From assembly GCA_001599915.1 (NCBI GenBank), contig BCIG01000021.1, positions 434,001 through 498,000 of the forward strand: a stretch of 64,000 nt of DNA, written 5' to 3'. Origin of the DNA: Symbiotaphrina buchneri. Its lineage: Eukaryota; Ascomycota; Symbiotaphrinales; Symbiotaphrinaceae. The number at the start of each line of letters is the position of its first letter. Position 1 is the first letter of the stretch. The notes under the pieces were generated by a model. That model ran no database searches. It was given only the letters and a program-made list of their open reading frames with translations, and was not told where the DNA came from. A program made the position numbers and the translations under genes. Positions 21,418 to 33,741 of this stretch are shown in pieces.

Positions 21418-22427
21418 TCAATACACTGCCGGCATCATCGACAATCTCCCACCATCTGTAACCAGGACATTTCCATTACAGTATGCGCCCGCCCGGCTAG
21501 CGAGGAAGAGTATGGCGCCCGCCATATCCTCCTCCGACCCCGCCCTTCCTGCCGGGATGAGTTTCGTTGGGAAAGCCCCCTCAGTGGTCCCCGCCTCCAC
21601 GCCCGCCGGATACCCATCCTTGCCCGAGAACAGTGGATTCGACATCTCGCTTGGATATACTATGGCACTGTCAGCTTCCACTCGGTCCTTCCGCTTGCAA
21701 AGCGTCCTGGGCAGCACTCACTTCCCGGGGCAATGACATTCGAGCGAATACCATACGGGGCGAGATACGTCGCCAGCTGCTTCATCAGCAGCGTCGTCGC
21801 CGCCTTACTGGTGCCGTACGCAAAGCCCGCGGGCACGGCGCGGTTAAAGCCGCCGATGCTGCTCGTCGCCACGACCTGGCTCTTCTGCGGCACATTTCCT
21901 TGTTTATTGCCTTTATCCAGCAGGCCCAGGAACGCCACGACGGTGTAGAACACGGCGCTGCAGTTGACTTCGTACGTGCGGTTCCAGTCCGCGATCGGCG
22001 CCGCCCACAGGTGCTCTTGTAGCTGCTCGAGGGTTGGTTGTGCGGGGAGTCCGTGCAGGTCGGGCCCGCTGACGCCGCTGTTGGGGATCAGGATGTTGAT
22101 GAACCCGCTCTCCGAGGCGACCTTGTCCGCGCAGGCTTTCAAAGAGTCTTTGGATGTCACGTCGCCGACGAGTGGGATTACGCTGCCGTTAGGGCATTGT
22201 GAGGCGGCTTCCTGCAGCTTCTCGAGGCGTCGCCCGATGATGTAGACTTTGGAGGCGCCGTTGGCGTCTAGGGCTTTGGCCATCATTAGGCCGATGCCTG
22301 AGTTGGTGGGATCAGTATTGGGCTAGAAAGGGATTCGGAAGGGGGTCTCACCGCTGCCACCGCCGGTTATGACTGCGACCAGGCCTTTGCAATTGAAGAG
22401 GTTGGCGGCCTCCATTGACGACGTCAT
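21418..22427 (-). CDS. Short-chain dehydrogenase/reductase
   Basis: Three exons, 22427-22352, 22297-21722 and 21659-21418, give 297 aa. The first junction rebuilds the cofactor motif TGGGSG/GIGLMMAKAL. YIIGRRLEKLQEA fits NADP(H) preference. GDVTSKDSLKACADKV, the LIPNSGVSG strand, the catalytic triad region ATSSIGGFNRAVPAGFAYGTSK (Ser, Tyr, Lys) and NVIAPG/IYPSEM follow. The C-terminus VTDGGRLSMMPAVY is the usual SDR end. It belongs to the RhlG-like fungal SDRs, annotated as oxoacyl reductases without proven substrates. Confidence 0.9.
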
Positions 22428-23177
22428 CTTATCGCTGAAGCTCTCGCGATGTTCTGTCTAGAGGTGATTATAGCCTTTGTCGCAGTATATGGGGCCAATT
22501 GAGTGGAATTTAATACACAGTAGCTGCGACAACAGGTACGATATGTTAGGGGTCAATGCCTGGAATGTTTTTTATGAGATGTTGGAGATATGAGTTGCTG
22601 TAGGATGATCATTGCTCGGGCGATCTCCCTGATAGCGCCGGCGCCCGTGCGATCGGGAGAGCAAGCGCCGAAGTGACAGTTCCCGAGCCGAAACGATCGT
22701 CCCACAGACCCTTTCCTTGTCGGCCGCCTTTGTCGAGCTTCTCCTTTCCGACCACGACCCAGGAACGGCTCAACATGCACAACAGCCAAGCAACAATGTC
22801 CATTAAGGCGTTTCTCGATATATAGATGCGATAAGACTGTCTACTCGCTTTGCGTCAAGCTAATATCTACAGGAGAGACTAACTCAGATCTGGACATGCA
22901 AAAGAAAGCATCATTTACTCCACGAAGATCCCCCGTTCCGCAATCCAATTCAACCTGCCACACTAACCTAGGTATCACCATATCAAGATCTGTCCATTAC
23001 CTTTTTTCGTATCGTGCCGCAGCTATCAGATTGCGCCAGCGCTGAGTTTCGCTCTTCATATGTCCGTGCAGCAAAGCACTGCTGGCGTCACTGCCCCACC
23101 ACGGGTTCATTAGCCCGGGATGGTTGGATTCGGGCTCACTGGAGCAGCTGCGAGCCAGCAAAACGTCATCTCCGGGC
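22428..23177. other. Intergenic, nothing recognised
   Basis: This is the promoter of the SDR gene and the 3' flank of the carrier gene. Only short random frames are present. Confidence 0.45.
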
Positions 23178-24236
23178 TCACTTGGTAATAAACCCAAGAT
23201 AATCCGCGACGATCAGTGTTACCATACTAGGCACAAGTCAGTCACAAGAATAGAACCATACCAACAAATGTGTTACTCACGCATGCGGCGCAATACGGAC
23301 ATAATATGTCCCGAACCCGCGGTAAAACCTCAATAAGCCCTCTTCCCGGGCTACTTTGGCGAAACAATGTACCATGCCCTTATACGGCAGCTTCCCATCC
23401 GGACCCTTTTGTTGCTTCTGCAACCGTGTCTTGACAAAGTCGAAGGGCAGACTGAAGAAACTGGCAAAGAAGCCGGCAATGGCAGATGCAGTGAGGGTCT
23501 GCGTCTTCGGGCCCAAGGAAGGGTAATCCTTGAGCTTCGCCTTTGCCTCGCTGAAGAAGGCCAGTTGGCCAAAGTTCAGCGCCATTGCGCGAACGATGGT
23601 TGGGTATGCACCGGCCCATAGAGCAGTGACTCCTTCGTTTGCGGCGATCCGTTGAAGGGCATTGAAGACGCCGGTATAGTTTGCACGCTGCGCGGCGGGC
23701 TTCAAGCCATCGCTCTGCATGCGGATGAGCGCCAAATCAGCGGGGTTGCCGATGAAGGCAGCAATGCCACCAGCCGTCAGACCAGCGCCAGCACGCTCCG
23801 CGAACCCGATCTTTCGCCCAGAAAATTCAGCGCGTTTTGTCAGGATCTTCATGAACGTGTCGAAGAAACCCAGGCGTGCGGTCGTATAAACGGCCTGGCG
23901 CAGCAGACCCGCGGACAGACCGGTATACAGATCCATGACCTTTCCACTGGCGATGATGTCCTTGGTGACTTGCAGCGGGGTAGGTCGAGGCCCGGTCTTG
24001 ACGCCCTCGCCAGCGAGCTGTAACCGGACCTTGATCATATCGATGGGCTGGATGACTGTGGTCGCGGTCATACCGGCGATTCCTCCGTTGATGAATGGGA
24101 GGGCGGCCACCATGACGGGTGAGTGCAGGAGGGATGAGGTTTTGGCCGATTTGACCATGTTCGATGTTTCCGAACCGGCCTTGTGAGCGGTCTTTTTGGC
24201 TGCCTCGAGGGCGCCTGACGCGCTTGATGAGGACAT
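23178..24236 (-). CDS. Mitochondrial 2-oxoglutarate/malate-type carrier (SLC25)
   Basis: Exons are 24236-23281 and 23226-23178, 334 aa. The intron falls inside the last Ala codon of IRIAPHA, and the final exon adds MVTLIVADYLGFITK. Three carrier signatures are visible: QPIDMIKVRLQ, NPADLALIRMQ and LPFDFVKTRLQ, each followed by an aromatic/Arg motif (LYTGLSAGLLRQAVYTTAR; LWAGAYPTIVRAMALN; FYRGFGTYYVRIAPHA). The R-Q-x-x-Y-T-T-A-R helix fits the oxoglutarate/malate (OGC/DIC) branch. The protein sits in the inner membrane and exchanges dicarboxylates. The start at 24236 (MSSSSASG) is preferred over an upstream in-frame extension with no carrier features. Confidence 0.92.
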
Positions 24237-26381
24237 GATCGTTCTGATATCTTGACCTGAGGAAGATGAGGGTATGCCTGGCCTCGGAGAGATGAAGGGA
24301 GAATAAGTCAATCTCCTTCAAGTCGATAGTCTCTGATCAACGGACTGTTCTGGGGAAAGGAAAGAATATCAGCAAGCAGGCCCTTCATATTTACTGCTTT
24401 CAGGCTCTCCATCGTTGACCACCGGGCCAATACAATCCCTAAACATCTGACCAACCAGATGCAAGGCGTCTCTCACGACGTTTGCACAAACAATAGCCGC
24501 ACCGTCATCGGGAGGCCGACTCCCACCAAATGTGCCACCAGCCAAGGGCCCCACGGCAGATCACCACGGCTGTGACATCTACCGTCTGCTATGGGCCCCA
24601 GCGCACACACACCCAAAGAAAGGGCCGCACGTGAAAAAAACAAGGCCAAAAAAAGCGGGTTCGCAGTAATAATAGCTGAACGCTCTAAACTCACCGCTTT
24701 GTGGAGCGCCCGGGTCGCGGCTCTGTATACACCCAGCGCTGCCACTGGGTCCGGTCGTCCGCTTCGCCCCGGCTCTGGATATACCCGCGCGAGTGAACAA
24801 CGGCTGGCCCCACCAAAAAGAACCGAATTTTCTCCGCTGGCGACAGGCAATATTCACAGCCGTGAATTCGAACGTCGCGATGCGGATTGCAGTGTCGCAG
24901 GAAATGCAGGAGTGGTGGAGGGTGTTGCGCGGCGGGGCGTCGGGGACTAATAAACCAACGCCCTCGGGCTGACGAGCGCCGGGTCACGGGCAAAGCGATT
25001 TTGGGAATGCAGGGTCTTTTACATGGAAGGATGTATTCCTTCGCTGAGATTTGTAGGTGGTCGTTACCTGCTGTTGGACTTCATATCTGGGAACTGCTGC
25101 GCTGCGCTGGGCCGGCCATGCGGAGAACTGGGTGGGCGGTGCGGGGAAATGGAGGGTTGGCGAGTGGGTGGATTGGCTGGATGCCCGTGGCCGAGCATGG
25201 AAATGGGAACAGCACACACGCAACGTTTCGGCGTGCTACAATCGTCCTGGGAGAACCAGGTGCTTCCGAGGAGTTCCTGCCGGGTTGCGGGCAGTATGGA
25301 GTCTATCCCCGTCGCGCCTGCGAGCCTGGTTCGTGGGGGTGATTCCAAGCTTTTCCCGTCTATCCTTTCAGGAGATACAGATACCTGATATGTACACGAA
25401 CCAACTTAGTAAATATTCCTCCTTCTCGATGCGATGGAATTAGATAGATTCCTTCTGAGTGATATTTCCGTATCATGAGTTTGCGTCTATGAAGCTCACC
25501 TTGCAGCGAGCTTTCCGCAGGCTTCCCGCCAATTTGCGGGGTACCGTAGTTGCTCGCCTAATCGGCCGAGTAGCGTTCGGCCTGCACCTAAGAAAACCCG
25601 ACGCTCGCCGGCTCGCCCGGTTTCTGGAGGCTACTTTGTTTAATTTATTGGGCTAAGCTTACTGCTATCTCGTAAGGTAGATAATGATTAAATGGCGATA
25701 TGCGGTAAGGCAAGCTTAGATCATGGAATTCTTCCGTTAGTCGTGATTGATGGTCTGCAAGAGGATGTTATGGAACATTTCTGCTTTTATGGGAGGTAAT
25801 AGAGCCAGATCTTTCGGCCTTGTATGGCTCCTGAGCTAGCGCTGCATGACGATCAAGGAGGAGGCCGTGTCTGAATTGCAGATCTAAGACAAAATTGGGT
25901 TAATGATTTGTTTGCAATATCCAGACTGATTGATATTACGTTGATGCTAATGCTGAGGTGTCTTTGATTTCTTTTAATATTCAATTTTAGCAATGTCATC
26001 CTGATGGATTCGATCACGAGTACTGCCTGTGGCTGAGAGGACAGCAGCTACGTAGAAGCACCGTTTAATTGAAGATGGCTTCCGACAAACCTTTCTGTTC
26101 CCAATATGTTCTTGGTATAATGTATTTCATCCGTCCAGATCGGAGTGCCTCTATCGAGGTACCTCTGCCTATCACCACTGACTGGTCCAACACTCCTCTG
26201 CTTTTCTAAAGTATGAAAACTCCATTGGACGGCAGCAGTAGGACCTTTCCGTCACATGTATTCGAGTGCACTCACGATAGCCTGTAATTGTATTGGGTAT
26301 GTGCACCAGTCCAATTCCCAAATAAATATCATCTTGCAACCAGCTTCCGCTCTCATATCGGCCATACACCTTGCCCTTGTA
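24237..26381. other. 2.1 kb intergenic gap, no gene supported
   Basis: GC-rich near 24590-25340, with purine-biased runs (AAAAAACAAGGCC, AAAAAAAGCGGG near 24635-24660) typical of a promoter/5'UTR. AT-rich from 25640 to 26160. Short frames exist on both strands, but none has family features. A CCCGCCAATTTGCGGG hairpin lies near 25527. An unannotated ncRNA cannot be excluded. Confidence 0.4.
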
Positions 26382-26693
26382 CTAGCCCTGCCTTTCCTCA
26401 CTCGAAGAACCCGAAAAGTTCAACTTCAAGGCGCCCGCCAGACTGAAATTCCACGACTGTGTCTTCTTGCTCGGTCCTTGCTGCTGCCCGTCCCCTGAGC
26501 GCGCCACATCCTCATTCTCCTGTTCCGTTACGCTGTGGGATTCGGAGCGCATGTATTGCTCTGTTGCGCTGTGTTGTTCCGTGCGGGTCTTCCTCTTGCG
26601 AGGCGCAACTTGTTTCTCGTCGTTGGAGGAGTTCTGCGCGGGGGAGGTGGATGCAGGCTTGCGCGTCACCGCCGTAGAGGGGTTGCTGGCCAT
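26382..26693 (-). CDS. Hypothetical disordered protein of 103 aa
   Basis: The frame from the ATG at 26693 reads MASNPSTAVTRKPASTSPAQ. It has a basic nuclear-type patch (APRKRKTRTEQ), then Ser/Glu/Gln-rich sequence, and a C-terminal SWNFSLAGALKLNFSGSSSE. The composition is of a disordered protein. No family is recognised. It might be one exon of a longer gene. Confidence 0.35.
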   Translation of the reverse strand: MASNPSTAVTRKPASTSPAQNSSNDEKQVAPRKRKTRTEQHSATEQYMRSESHSVTEQENEDVARSGDGQQQGPSKKTQSWNFSLAGALKLNFSGSSSEERQG

Positions 26694-27287
26694 TGCTCTG
26701 TGGAAGTGGACCAAACAATGGAGAGATGGTACTCAGGGAGTGAGGAGGAGTTGATCCGATGAGTTGTAGGATGCTTTACGGCAGTATGACCACGCGGTCA
26801 TTGTTGTAAAAGCGTATATAACTTCCCAGATGATCTTCCACAACTCACATAACGCACTATCTCAAATCAAGGTCCTACAACTTGGACTTGGACTTGGATT
26901 GAGGATGTGACGTAACAGCTCGATCCGATAGGTCAGAGAGACGGAGGGCCGGAGCTTTGTTATTCCGGAACCGGACAGTTTCAAATGGTCCGTGCCCCGT
27001 ACCTAGCGTAGTAATTAGCGTGATCCTTAGCGCGTTCTTCTGTTTGTCCAGACGCGTTGAGCTCCTTCCTGAGCTTCCCATCATGACACTTACGATATCT
27101 GACACAGACAACGACATATCTGGTCCTGTTTGAGTATACGCCTCCACCAACAGCCTGCCTGATGATATGAAGTCGTGAAACATCGGCATATCTGTTATTA
27201 TATGACTGTACATCTTCTTCGGTATAGTTCTTCCATCATCTTCAGTATATTGTATGAGACAGGCGGGTCGGCTGCCAAATCGTCAGT
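26694..27287 (+). promoter_or_regulatory. Upstream region of the large GTPase gene
   Basis: A minus-strand frame across 26875-27213 has no recognisable content. An AT-rich stretch lies at 27220-27255 before the proposed start. Confidence 0.35.
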
Positions 27288-30200
27288 ATGGAGAAAGACA
27301 GGGAACTTGGGAGGTGAGTACCATGACTACCCTATAGGACCAAGCCGAAGCTCACACTCTTTTATTAGAGAGTTCCATGATCGGGCAAAGCAATTGACCC
27401 CAGCCGGAAGCACCAAGCCTTCAACCTACTGGGTCGGTGTGTTGCATCATGACAAGTCTCCTAATGGCGGCGACCCCAATGCCTTTAAGTTTGGGACGGA
27501 TTTCTTGTGGGCAAAATGTCATGGAGTACGACTCAGCGACCCCTTATTCACCCGGCGACCTGACGACTGACCGCATTGCCTAACAGAGAATAACGACCAC
27601 GATCATACGTGACGAATACAAAACACACAAGGCTCCAACTTTGGACTTTGACCTCCTCCTAAACAACACGCTTGTTGAGGACAACACCAGACTGAGCCAA
27701 CTCAACATCTACGGTGACAACGTCATTGTCCTACGAGCAATTGACCGCAACTCGCAACCTCCGCTGGTCACCGCACGTGTACCTCTACAGCCGGTCAACA
27801 ATCAGTTGACGGTGAAACCGCCCACAGCAATGGAGGAAGAACCGAAGAAAGCAGGCACGGTGCCTCAGCATCGTGCAACATCGAATCAGCCACCCGCGAA
27901 TTCTGACGCGTACGCCGCGTATGCTACTCCTTACCAACCTTACCACGTGGGACTTTCAGGTCTACAACCTCCTGCCAGGACAACATACTCTTATGCTGGA
28001 GTTCAAAGCCCATACGGCCCATATCCGTCCATGCAACCGTCACACGATATGGGCTACAATCAAGCCGGGCGAAAATATGAGGCGCGTCTCCCCCCGCTCC
28101 CAGCCCAGATACCGCCGCAATACCCCCATCCTCAGCTCCAACAGATGCAGCAGGCGCCTTCCAACCGCTACAACTCGTCCACCCCGTCACCGGGGGTTGC
28201 CACATCTGTTTCGCATTACCAGCATGCCGGGTATCCTGGCCGCTCTATGGCAGCTCAATATCCTCCTCCGCAACCGATCAAGAGGGAGCTCAATGCAGAG
28301 ACCAAGCAAGCCGTTCGCAATACGTTGGCCAGAATGAGTCCCTCGGAGCTCGTTCCTGGACATACTGGACATACTGGAACGGCGCAGACGCGCCAGGCTT
28401 CTGCGGCAAGCGAAGAAGCGGATTTCGAGTCTGACCAGCCGAAACATTTCCAACTTCAAGTTGCGTTCAAAGACGCTTCCCTAAAACTCTTAGAGACCGG
28501 TGTTCGCAAAGGCGTGAACTTCCTAGATACACTCAAGATCCCTCTCCAACCGGAAGCAGCGCGTAGCCCCGATGCGGCCCAGTGGCTGCAGCAGATCGGT
28601 GAGTCTCATTCTTACTTTGAATCCACCGGAATTTTTCTAATGGACACGCGCCAGAGCAACTGCAAAGCCAAGCCACGAAGACTAGGACTGTCGTGGGAGT
28701 CGTGGGTAATACAGGCGCCGGTAAATCATCCGTCATAAACGCAATCTTGGATGAGGAACGTCTCGTTCCTACCAACTGCATGCGAGCTTGGTAAGCCTCA
28801 TTCTTGTTCATACTTTTATCGTTGTATTGACAGGGATTGCAGTACCGCGGTTGTAACTGAAATGTCTTACAACTACTCTGAGGACCCCGAGCAGAAGTAT
28901 CGTGGAGAGATTGAATTCATCAATGCGTCGGACTGGCGCAAAGAGCTTGATGTGCTCTATCAGGAACTCCTAGACTCGAATGGCGAGGTGTCCCGTGAAA
29001 TCTACAAGGAAGACAGTGAGGCCGGTGTCGCATACGCCAAAATCAAGGCCGTGTATCCCATGTTGACTAAAGAGTCTATGGCAAGCAAGAGCCCGGAAGA
29101 ACTGATAGCGATTCCAGCCGTGCAGAGGGTTCTCGGCACCACGAAATCCATCTCTGAGAGCGATCCTGTCACATTCCACAAGCAACTCCAATCAGTTGTC
29201 GACAGCAAAGAGAAATCAGGCGGCTCGAAGGACAAGGACAAGAAACAACAGATGGAATACTGGCCGTTGATTCGCGTAGTGAAGTATGCGTGCTGCAGGG
29301 AATGAGATAAGCCCATGCTGACAGCTTTAGGATCTATGTCCGCGCGCCGGCTCTCTCGACTGGTGCTGTCATTGTGGATCTTCCTGGCGTCCATGATTCA
29401 AATGCAGCACGTGCTGCAGTCGCTGAAGGTTACATGAAGCAGCAATGCTCCGGTCTATGGATTGTTGCCCCTATCAACAGGGCCGTTGATGACAAGGCAG
29501 CCAAGTCATTGCTCGGGGATCAGTTCAAGCGGCAGATGAAACTTGATAATACATATTCTGCGTGAGTCAATATTTCTAGAGTCAGCTATAGGAAGCTAAC
29601 CACATACAGTGTAACCTTCATTTGCAGCAAGACAGATGACATTTGTACGTAACGGCATCCCCTCTTCTGACTTCACTTACTCACATAATGCAGCTATTGA
29701 GGAAGCCTCGGAGAGTCTTGGTCTCAATGAGAAGATGGCTGACTCGTGGAGCAAAATTGACTCTTATGATAAAGATATAAAGAAGCTTCAAAAGGAGCTT
29801 GACGCCCTGCGGTCCGAGAAGAAGGTTTTCCAGAAGATTACGGAGGAATCTGATGAGCAAATTGAGATCTGGGAGACCCTGCAGGAGGACCTAGATGCTG
29901 GAAAGACGGTCTTCGCACCTCCAGCTGAGGAAGCGGGTAAGAAGCGCAAGCGAGGAGGTGACGGGAAGTCGAAGAGTCACAAAAAGAGACGTTCCGATCG
30001 CGATTCAGACTTCGAGGATGATGTTAGCGAAGATGATGGGTCTCAGTCGGGTGGTGAAGATTCCAACGATGACGAATACGAGCGGGGCGACCCTCTCACT
30101 GCGGACCAGATCGAAGCCAAGCTTGCAGAGCTCAAAGATACCAAGAAAAAAGCTCGGAGGAATCGGACCGAAGTTGACGAGAAGCTCAAGGAGACTCGTG

Positions 30201-32423
30201 CCAAGCTGGACGAAGTTCAGGCAGAACAAGCCAAAATCACACATGAAGTGAGCGCTGCCTGCATTGCCGGAAGGAATGATTACAGCAAAGGTGCAATCAA
30301 GCAAGATTTCGCTGCGGGCATCAAGGAGCTCGATCAGGAGGTAGCCGCGGAAGAAGATGAAATCAACTTTGATCCGTCCACGGATCTCCGCGACTACGAT
30401 GAAGTTGCTCGTTCTCTCCCAGTATTCTGTGTTTCGTCCCGAGCGTATCAAAAGCTGCAGGGTCGGATGAAGAAGGACTCGACCCCCTCCGGATTCCACC
30501 ATATCGACGAAACAGAGATTCCCGCTCTACAAGCGCATTGCAAAAAGCTTACAGAGGCTGGACGTGCGGCTGCTTGCAGGCGCTTCTTGAATCTGCTGAG
30601 CCAGCTAATCAACTCCATGAGCTTGTGGGCAAGTGCCGATGCACATGGTGTCAAGTTGACTCCCGAACAGAAGGAGACGGAGAAGCGCGTCTTGGACAAG
30701 AGTCTGAAGAAGCTCGAACAAGTAAGATGGATTGCTTAGAGTTGCCTTACAACATATGCTTATATCAAACAAGCAGAGGCGGCCTTCTTTGTTGCACCGA
30801 TGGCTGACTAGAGTTGATCCAGGGTCTGGAAAGCTCCGTTAAGGATTGCATTGACAAGCAGTTGAAGGAAGACCTAGATGACAATATCTATGATCGCTTC
30901 GGTAGGAAATTTTTCTTAGACTTGTACTTCCTCGTAGGATACTGATACTGCTGTAGGTCCAGCCATTGGAAACGCCGTGCTTCAGGCAATGCCCACTGTC
31001 GATAGGTGGGGCTCGCGGGTAAATCGTGAAGATCGATCAGCTGGTGGCTACTTTTGGGCAACATACAAGGCCATTTGTCGTAGAAACGGGACCTTCACCA
31101 ATGCGCAGGGCCACCACGATTGGAATAACACGCTGTGAGTTCTTTGCTTGAGTGTTTACGGTGAAGAGGTCACATCTAATGGCCCCGTTATGAACTCACT
31201 TTGCTGTTTGCGTTCTATCACTTCTGCAAATTCCGTGTCGGTAACGACTTGAAGAAAGACAGAAGCTAATTTGATTTAGGTGTGAGCCAATGTTAAAATA
31301 CATCACCCCAGGTTGGGAAAAGGTTAGTGGTATCACTATGTGTCCTGGTCGATTTGTTGTTGACCATATTTAGATGTTTGCCCGGAGGCTCACTATTGCC
31401 TTGAATGAATTCGCGAGAAATGCTTGTAAGGTGTTGAAGACGTTTCACAAGGAAGTGGGCGATAGAGCCCGGAAGAATGGGACTGGCATTAGTGGGCTGG
31501 GTATGCTCGCAGGCCAGCTCACGAACTACGAGGCAATCCTGAAAGATGTTGCCGGTACCGTCGCAAATCAGATCCAAGCACAGCAGCGCGAGATCAATAG
31601 AGGATTCGCTCCAGTAATCGCCAACAGCATGGCTCAAGCTTATCACCTGTGCACCGTCGAGAGCGGCCCGGGAAGCTTCATGAGGATGAAGGGACACATG
31701 ACCGACCATGTCGATCAAGTCCGTGAGACGATGTTCACGGTAGCTGCGCAGGAAGTGCAGCAGCAAATCACTGCTATGGTGAAGCAGGCTGAAACGACAA
31801 TGGCCGAAAAGGTGGATGAGGTCTTCGTGATGATGCGCCGTGATTACCTTGCTGTCCTGGGTAACATCAATATTGGCCAGGGCGAGACGATGCCCAAATG
31901 GGATCGTGATATGAGGAAGGAGATCATGGCTATCATAGATGGCACAGAACAGGTCTTCCGCCGCATCATTGATGGGGTGTCCGAGGATGATAATGCGGTC
32001 CTGTATCAGCGCGATTATCACCCTCCGAAAGCCGAGACTGAAGAGTCCCTGTCCGAGACAAACCTTGATACACCGGACTTTGCACAGACCAATGCCGCAG
32101 GGGCTGGAAATAAGGTAAAGCAGGAGCCAACTGCTGACGGCGACATGGAAATGGGCGGCATTGAAGCGGACATGGCTGGAGCTGCGGAAGCCTCCCCCGC
32201 GCCTGCGGAGCCCGTCGAAGTTCGACCTCTTGTCAAGCAAGAGCCCCGAATCAAGCCTGAGCCGGACACGCAGGAGGAGGAGCTTGTCGGGGTGGGCTTG
32301 GGCCTGCAGCTGGACGAGTCGCAGAGCCAGAGCGAGAGCCAGGACAGCCAGAGCCAGGAAAGCGAGAGCCAAGACAACCAGAGCCAGGACAGCGAGAGCC
32401 AAGACAGCCAGAGCCAAGACTAG
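27288..32423 (+). CDS. Nuclear GTPase, SLIP-GC-like (dynamin-related P-loop protein)
   Basis: Twelve exons close to 1471 aa: 27288-27313, 27369-27525, 27587-28598, 28655-28790, 28843-29283, 29331-29561, 29610-29644, 29694-30721, 30823-30901, 30957-31134, 31280-31322, 31374-32423. Residues about 62-115 look ubiquitin-like (NNTLVEDNTRLSQLNIYGDN, VIVLRAI). A Pro/Gln/Tyr-rich linker follows. The G domain has Walker A GNTGAGKSS (416-424), MRACTAVVTE, G3 DLPG (607-610) and SKTD (674-677). Then come coiled coils, a KKRKRGG/HKKRR nuclear signal, a helical domain, and a C-tail with VKQE (K1371), VKQE (K1410), IKPE (K1416) SUMO consensus and ten SQ pairs in residues 1438-1471. Human SLIP-GC guards genome stability in B cells; the fungal role is unknown. 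The first two exons are the least certain. Confidence 0.85.
32316..32423 (+). repeat. Imperfect SQ-encoding tandem repeat at the 3' end of the GTPase gene
   Basis: Repeats of AGCCAG / AGCGAGAGCC / CAAGACAG blocks encode alternating Ser-Gln, Ser-Glu and Asp residues up to the stop. Codon-level slippage is the likely origin. Confidence 0.8.
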
Positions 32424-33741
32424 CGGGTCCTTCTTTCTTCTTCCCAACTTCATTCCAAGTCACCATGGGGAGGTTTTACGGTTGGCTTGATGGACGGCAG
32501 TGATGTTGCTAGGAGGTTCGGAAAGCACATGGAGAACGGTGTTCGGGGACCGCGTGAGATCTTAGTGACTTGGCCTGAGGGCTATGGATGATTGTGAAAT
32601 AGCTCGAACTAGGGTAGCTAATGGGATAAAGACCTTCTGTGTATCAATTGTTTTTGCTCAGTGAGAGTTGATGGTGAAAGTGATGAATGCCTATACTGGC
32701 CCTTATTGAAGCTCCAGTACGGAGGAGTTATATTCCGATATACAGCATTTATATGAGGTAAGCATAAGGTACATGAGCTATCACATGCCACGGTATTTTG
32801 TATGATGGGGTAACCGTGTAGCACAACAGTACGGGAGGAAATTACGAGACTGATTTGATAGGCTTTGCAAACTGCGGTCCGCGGCGCTCCATGGACATGC
32901 GCCTCGACAGCCAATATGAGGTAATTATGAATCAATACGACCGGTTGTCCAATTGACAAGCACACCTGTTCACCCCCTATTAGTATCTGTCTCTGGTTTG
33001 TAGTGGCCGTAGTTGCCTAGAGGCTGTATTTGTCCGATGGAGGAATTCGAGACTCCGGTCCGTCACATCTGTTTCAGATCCACCGGCATGCAGACTTGCA
33101 GTGGACGGAAGGCGGAAAGCATATCAAACACCGAGCCGCTGAATAAGCGGAAGTTCTTACCAGAAGCACGACGCGTCAGCCAATAAAAGCGGGGCACGAA
33201 GCCTATTTGAACGTCCCGGAGATGTTTGGTCCGGGGATAAGTGCCTGTGAGTACGTCCGACAGTGTTGATCGGGGATAAGCAGGCGGACGAGTCGGTCAA
33301 CGGAGCTTTGAAAGCGGTGGATGAGGTTCATACCTGAAATCCCAAAACATTGGCATAACAGCAGAGCTGAGGGAGCAGATTTGTTGAAAGCCCAGGTGCG
33401 AGCTTATCTTGCAGCCACCAGCCAATCGGAGGTTGTTAGTGCCGCCGTCCGTGGACTGGTGCGAGCTAATGACGTTGACGATTTGGTGCCATAACTCCGT
33501 TACAAAGAACAAACATTGGGTAGGCGTATCTCCTGAAATGTTACCCTGACTTAGCAAGCAGCGTAACAATGCACAAAGAGGACACCCGGTAGAATTCCAT
33601 TCTTTCTCTTCTTTGCGCAATCCGTTTACTTGCCCTTGTTTCTGCTGAGGGATTGCTGGCCGCTTCTTTTCCACCTCACTCGTCTCTTCTCTTTTACTTC
33701 AGTACTTCCACACCAAGACATCCAGTAAGGCTGCCGATGCG
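32424..33741 (+). promoter_or_regulatory. 1.3 kb region upstream of the ABC transporter gene
   Basis: No gene is supported. GGTCCGCGGC at about 32876-32885 is one base from the yeast pleiotropic drug response element TCCGCGGA. Two GGGGATAAG blocks occur at about 33233 and 33273. Regulation by zinc-cluster factors is an inference from these motifs. Confidence 0.35.

Noticed and set aside
18810-22427. A sugar-utilisation or secondary-metabolite cluster
   Set aside because: Only a transporter and a generic SDR are adjacent. No backbone enzyme or regulator accompanies them.
24473-25443. Several overlapping frames in the 2 kb gap after the carrier gene
   Set aside because: Their lengths are as expected by chance in GC-rich DNA, with no motif, no intron pattern and no consistent frame.
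31293-32453. 386-codon minus-strand frame opposite the GTPase gene
   Set aside because: A Leu/Ala-run shadow of the SQ repeat and C-terminal exon; no domain or ATG context of its own.
33000-33065. tRNA-like sequence (TAGTTGCCTAGAGG ... GGAATTCGAGACTCC)
   Set aside because: Box A and B resemblance only. The 5' and 3' ends do not pair and no anticodon arm forms.
33297-33674. 125-codon minus-strand frame upstream of the ABC transporter
   Set aside because: No family features or likely start. It overlaps the presumed promoter.
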